Shown here: piece by piece, positions 62,818-64,000 of the stretch
How positions within the stretch are numbered: the first letter of the stretch is position 1
Layout of the letters: each line of letters begins with the position of its first letter
Origin: Pedobacter montanisoli
GTDB lineage: Bacteria; Bacteroidota; Bacteroidia; Sphingobacteriales; Sphingobacteriaceae
DNA length: 64,000 nucleotides
NCBI RefSeq assembly: GCF_022809115.1
Contig: NZ_JALGBH010000001.1
Coordinates: 248,001 to 312,000, forward strand
Reading direction: 5' to 3'
Program-made: the position numbers and the translations under genes
The notes under the pieces: model-generated
Told to the model about the DNA's origin: nothing
The model's database searches: none
The model's input: only the letters and a program-made list of their open reading frames with translations

Positions 62818-63747
62818 TTAAAATGTGATTTTTTCCAGTTTTTGCGCCAAAACTTCAGATATTTTACGATATGAATCAAAAGTCCACCCGGCAACATGCG
62901 GGCTTAATAATACTTTATCATTTTGCTGCAATTCATGATACCAAGTCTGTTCGGCCAATGCCGGAAATTTTTCTACTTCCAATACATCTAGCCCGGCACC
63001 CAGTATTTTGCCTGCTTTGATGTAATTCAGTACAGCCTGTGTATTTACAATTTCGCCACGGCTTACATTCAAAAAGAAAATAGGCTTTTTAAAATGGAAA
63101 AAATACTCGTCATTTACCATTTGCCGGGTTTCACGCGTAAGCGGAATGTGCAAACTTAAAACATCGCTATGCTTTACAATTTCCTCCATGCTCACTTCAC
63201 GAACAAGCTCAGTACCAAATCCCGTTTTATATTTATCGTAAGCTATAATGTTTAGCCCAAAACCACTCAGTTTTTGTGCAAAAGATTGTCCCATAAAACC
63301 AAACCCGATAATACCTACGGTTTTACCTTTCAACTCATAGCCACGGTTCCCTTCTCTGTTCCAGATACCTGTTCTTATTTCGTTATCAGCTTTACGGAAA
63401 TTGTTCATCAGGCTTAACAACATACCTACTGTATGCTCACCAACTGCATCCATATTCCCCTCATTGGCTGCCAGTAATTCTATGCCACGTTCTTTGGCAA
63501 TTTCTACATCAATATTATCTAAGCCGGCACCCGCACGAGCCACAAACCTTAATTGTGGAGCGGAATCCATCATTTCACGATCTATTCTGAATTTAGTTCT
63601 TACCGCAATTCCAGCATAATTTTTAATGACTGATAAGGTTTCTGCCCTACTTATTTGAGGGAGGTCATCAACCTCATAACCTAAAGCAATTGCTTTTTCT
63701 TTAAAAGCAGGATGCAGATCATCAACAATTAGTATGCGCTTATTCAT
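62818..63747 (-). CDS. D-2-hydroxyacid dehydrogenase (SerA-like)
   Basis: The 309-aa protein has the NAD loop GKTVGIIGFGFMGQSF (about 142-157), FVARAGAGLDNID (about 68-80), NVSRGEIVN (catalytic Arg, about 229) and SPHVAGWT (catalytic His, about 282). This is the short form without an ACT domain. Phosphoglycerate, glyoxylate or another 2-oxoacid could be the substrate. It overlaps the upstream S41 protease by 8 bases. Confidence 0.88.
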   Translation of the reverse strand: MNKRILIVDDLHPAFKEKAIALGYEVDDLPQISRAETLSVIKNYAGIAVRTKFRIDREMMDSAPQLRFVARAGAGLDNIDVEIAKERGIELLAANEGNMDAVGEHTVGMLLSLMNNFRKADNEIRTGIWNREGNRGYELKGKTVGIIGFGFMGQSFAQKLSGFGLNIIAYDKYKTGFGTELVREVSMEEIVKHSDVLSLHIPLTRETRQMVNDEYFFHFKKPIFFLNVSRGEIVNTQAVLNYIKAGKILGAGLDVLEVEKFPALAEQTWYHELQQNDKVLLSPHVAGWTFDSYRKISEVLAQKLEKITF

Positions 63748-64000
63748 GGTGCTTTTTTATATAATCTAAAGTTTGTGCAATCCAATCAGCTGTAGTTGCA
63801 TTGAGTTTTACATCAGGTTTAATGCCTATATCTTCAACGGCAAGTTCTTCTTTTATGCCATTCATATCTGTAGGGTAAAAAGTAAATCGTTTACTGGGCA
63901 GAGTCACGTTATTACCATAATTACTACCATAAGTAATCTGGCCTCTGGTTTCTGTACCTAAAGTGGTCACGTTTTTCAATTTTCTTACCTTTAAAATAAA
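63740..64000 (-). CDS. S41-family C-terminal processing protease, 3' end only
   Basis: The reverse frame is open from the right edge to the stop at 63740, giving 86 residues. LKNVTTLGTETRGQITYGSN and the closing VEDIGIKPDVKLN are like the end of the S41 peptidase domain of Bacteroidota (tail-specific protease family), after the Ser-Lys dyad. The TTG at 63979 is not a real start, because the frame continues past the window. The TGA overlaps the next ATG. Confidence 0.65.
   Translation of the reverse strand, partial: FILKVRKLKNVTTLGTETRGQITYGSNYGNNVTLPSKRFTFYPTDMNGIKEELAVEDIGIKPDVKLNATTADWIAQTLDYIKKHHE

Overview
The window is a continuous stretch of low-GC chromosomal core genome from a member of the Bacteroidota, most likely family Sphingobacteriaceae (Pedobacter-like; genus is inference). 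The supporting evidence is the type IX secretion/gliding cluster gldKLMN, a SprE/PorW-like lipoprotein, a DUF4271 gene beside hemD, a bacillithiol-type YtxJ protein, an FGE-fold GldK, absence of obvious Shine-Dalgarno sequences, and many copies of the Bacteroidota -7 promoter box TAnnTTTG. I see no rRNA or tRNA gene, CRISPR array, phage, transposase or integrase.

Layout. 1-7.9 kb: the 5' end of an MBL-fold gene; recJ, lptB and a GH3-family acyl-adenylase on the plus strand; then an M28 peptidase, a DUF4349 lipoprotein, a small membrane protein and an e(P4)-like phosphatase on the minus strand. 8-14 kb: the ATP synthase operon atpZ-(127-aa membrane protein)-atpB-E-F-H-A-G on the minus strand; atpD and atpC are not here. 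14-19 kb: a SprE/PorW-like TPR lipoprotein overlapping a PBP1A gene. 19-23 kb: a LytS/LytR-type histidine kinase and response regulator with a TlpA-like thioredoxin gene between them. 23-25 kb: uvrC. 25-29.5 kb: gldK-L-M-N. 29.6-29.8 kb: a non-coding segment with a cluster of DnaA-box-like 9-mers beside very AT-rich DNA, a candidate replication origin or DnaA-controlled promoter. 29.9-33.4 kb: a BamA/TamA-like porin, DUF4271 and hemD. 33.4-36.4 kb: hemW, an SDR and a JmjC-like cupin. 36.5-42 kb: MBL-rhodanese fusion, ansA, tatD, FKBP lipoprotein, DHH phosphoesterase. 42-47 kb: ndk, FKBP, two small lipoproteins, DUF721, recF, a TPR protein, ribH, ytxJ. 47-52 kb: mqo, OsmC, lipA, an NTF2-like protein, an M28/glutaminyl-cyclase-like protein. 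52-58 kb: cysS, an EEP hydrolase, two overlapping rhomboid genes, mutL. 58-64 kb: an amidohydrolase, a GH3C-serine hydrolase fusion, OsmC, a D-2-hydroxyacid dehydrogenase and the 3' end of an S41 protease.

Functionally the region is mostly housekeeping: DNA repair (RecJ, UvrC, RecF, MutL), energy (F-ATPase, Mqo), envelope assembly and secretion (LptB, PBP1A, GldKLMN, SprE, BamA-like), cofactors (HemD, HemW, LipA, RibH) and thiol/redox handling.

The most interesting signals are non-coding. First is the DnaA-box cluster at 29.6 kb. Second is a recurrent arrangement in which TAnnTTTG sits exactly 4 nt before the ATG of hemW, ribH, lipA, tatD and cysS, predicting leaderless mRNAs. Third are REP-like palindromic elements at 50.2 and 62.1 kb. 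I did not find a clear new defence or biosynthetic system. Motif residue positions were counted by hand; those given as 'about' are approximate.
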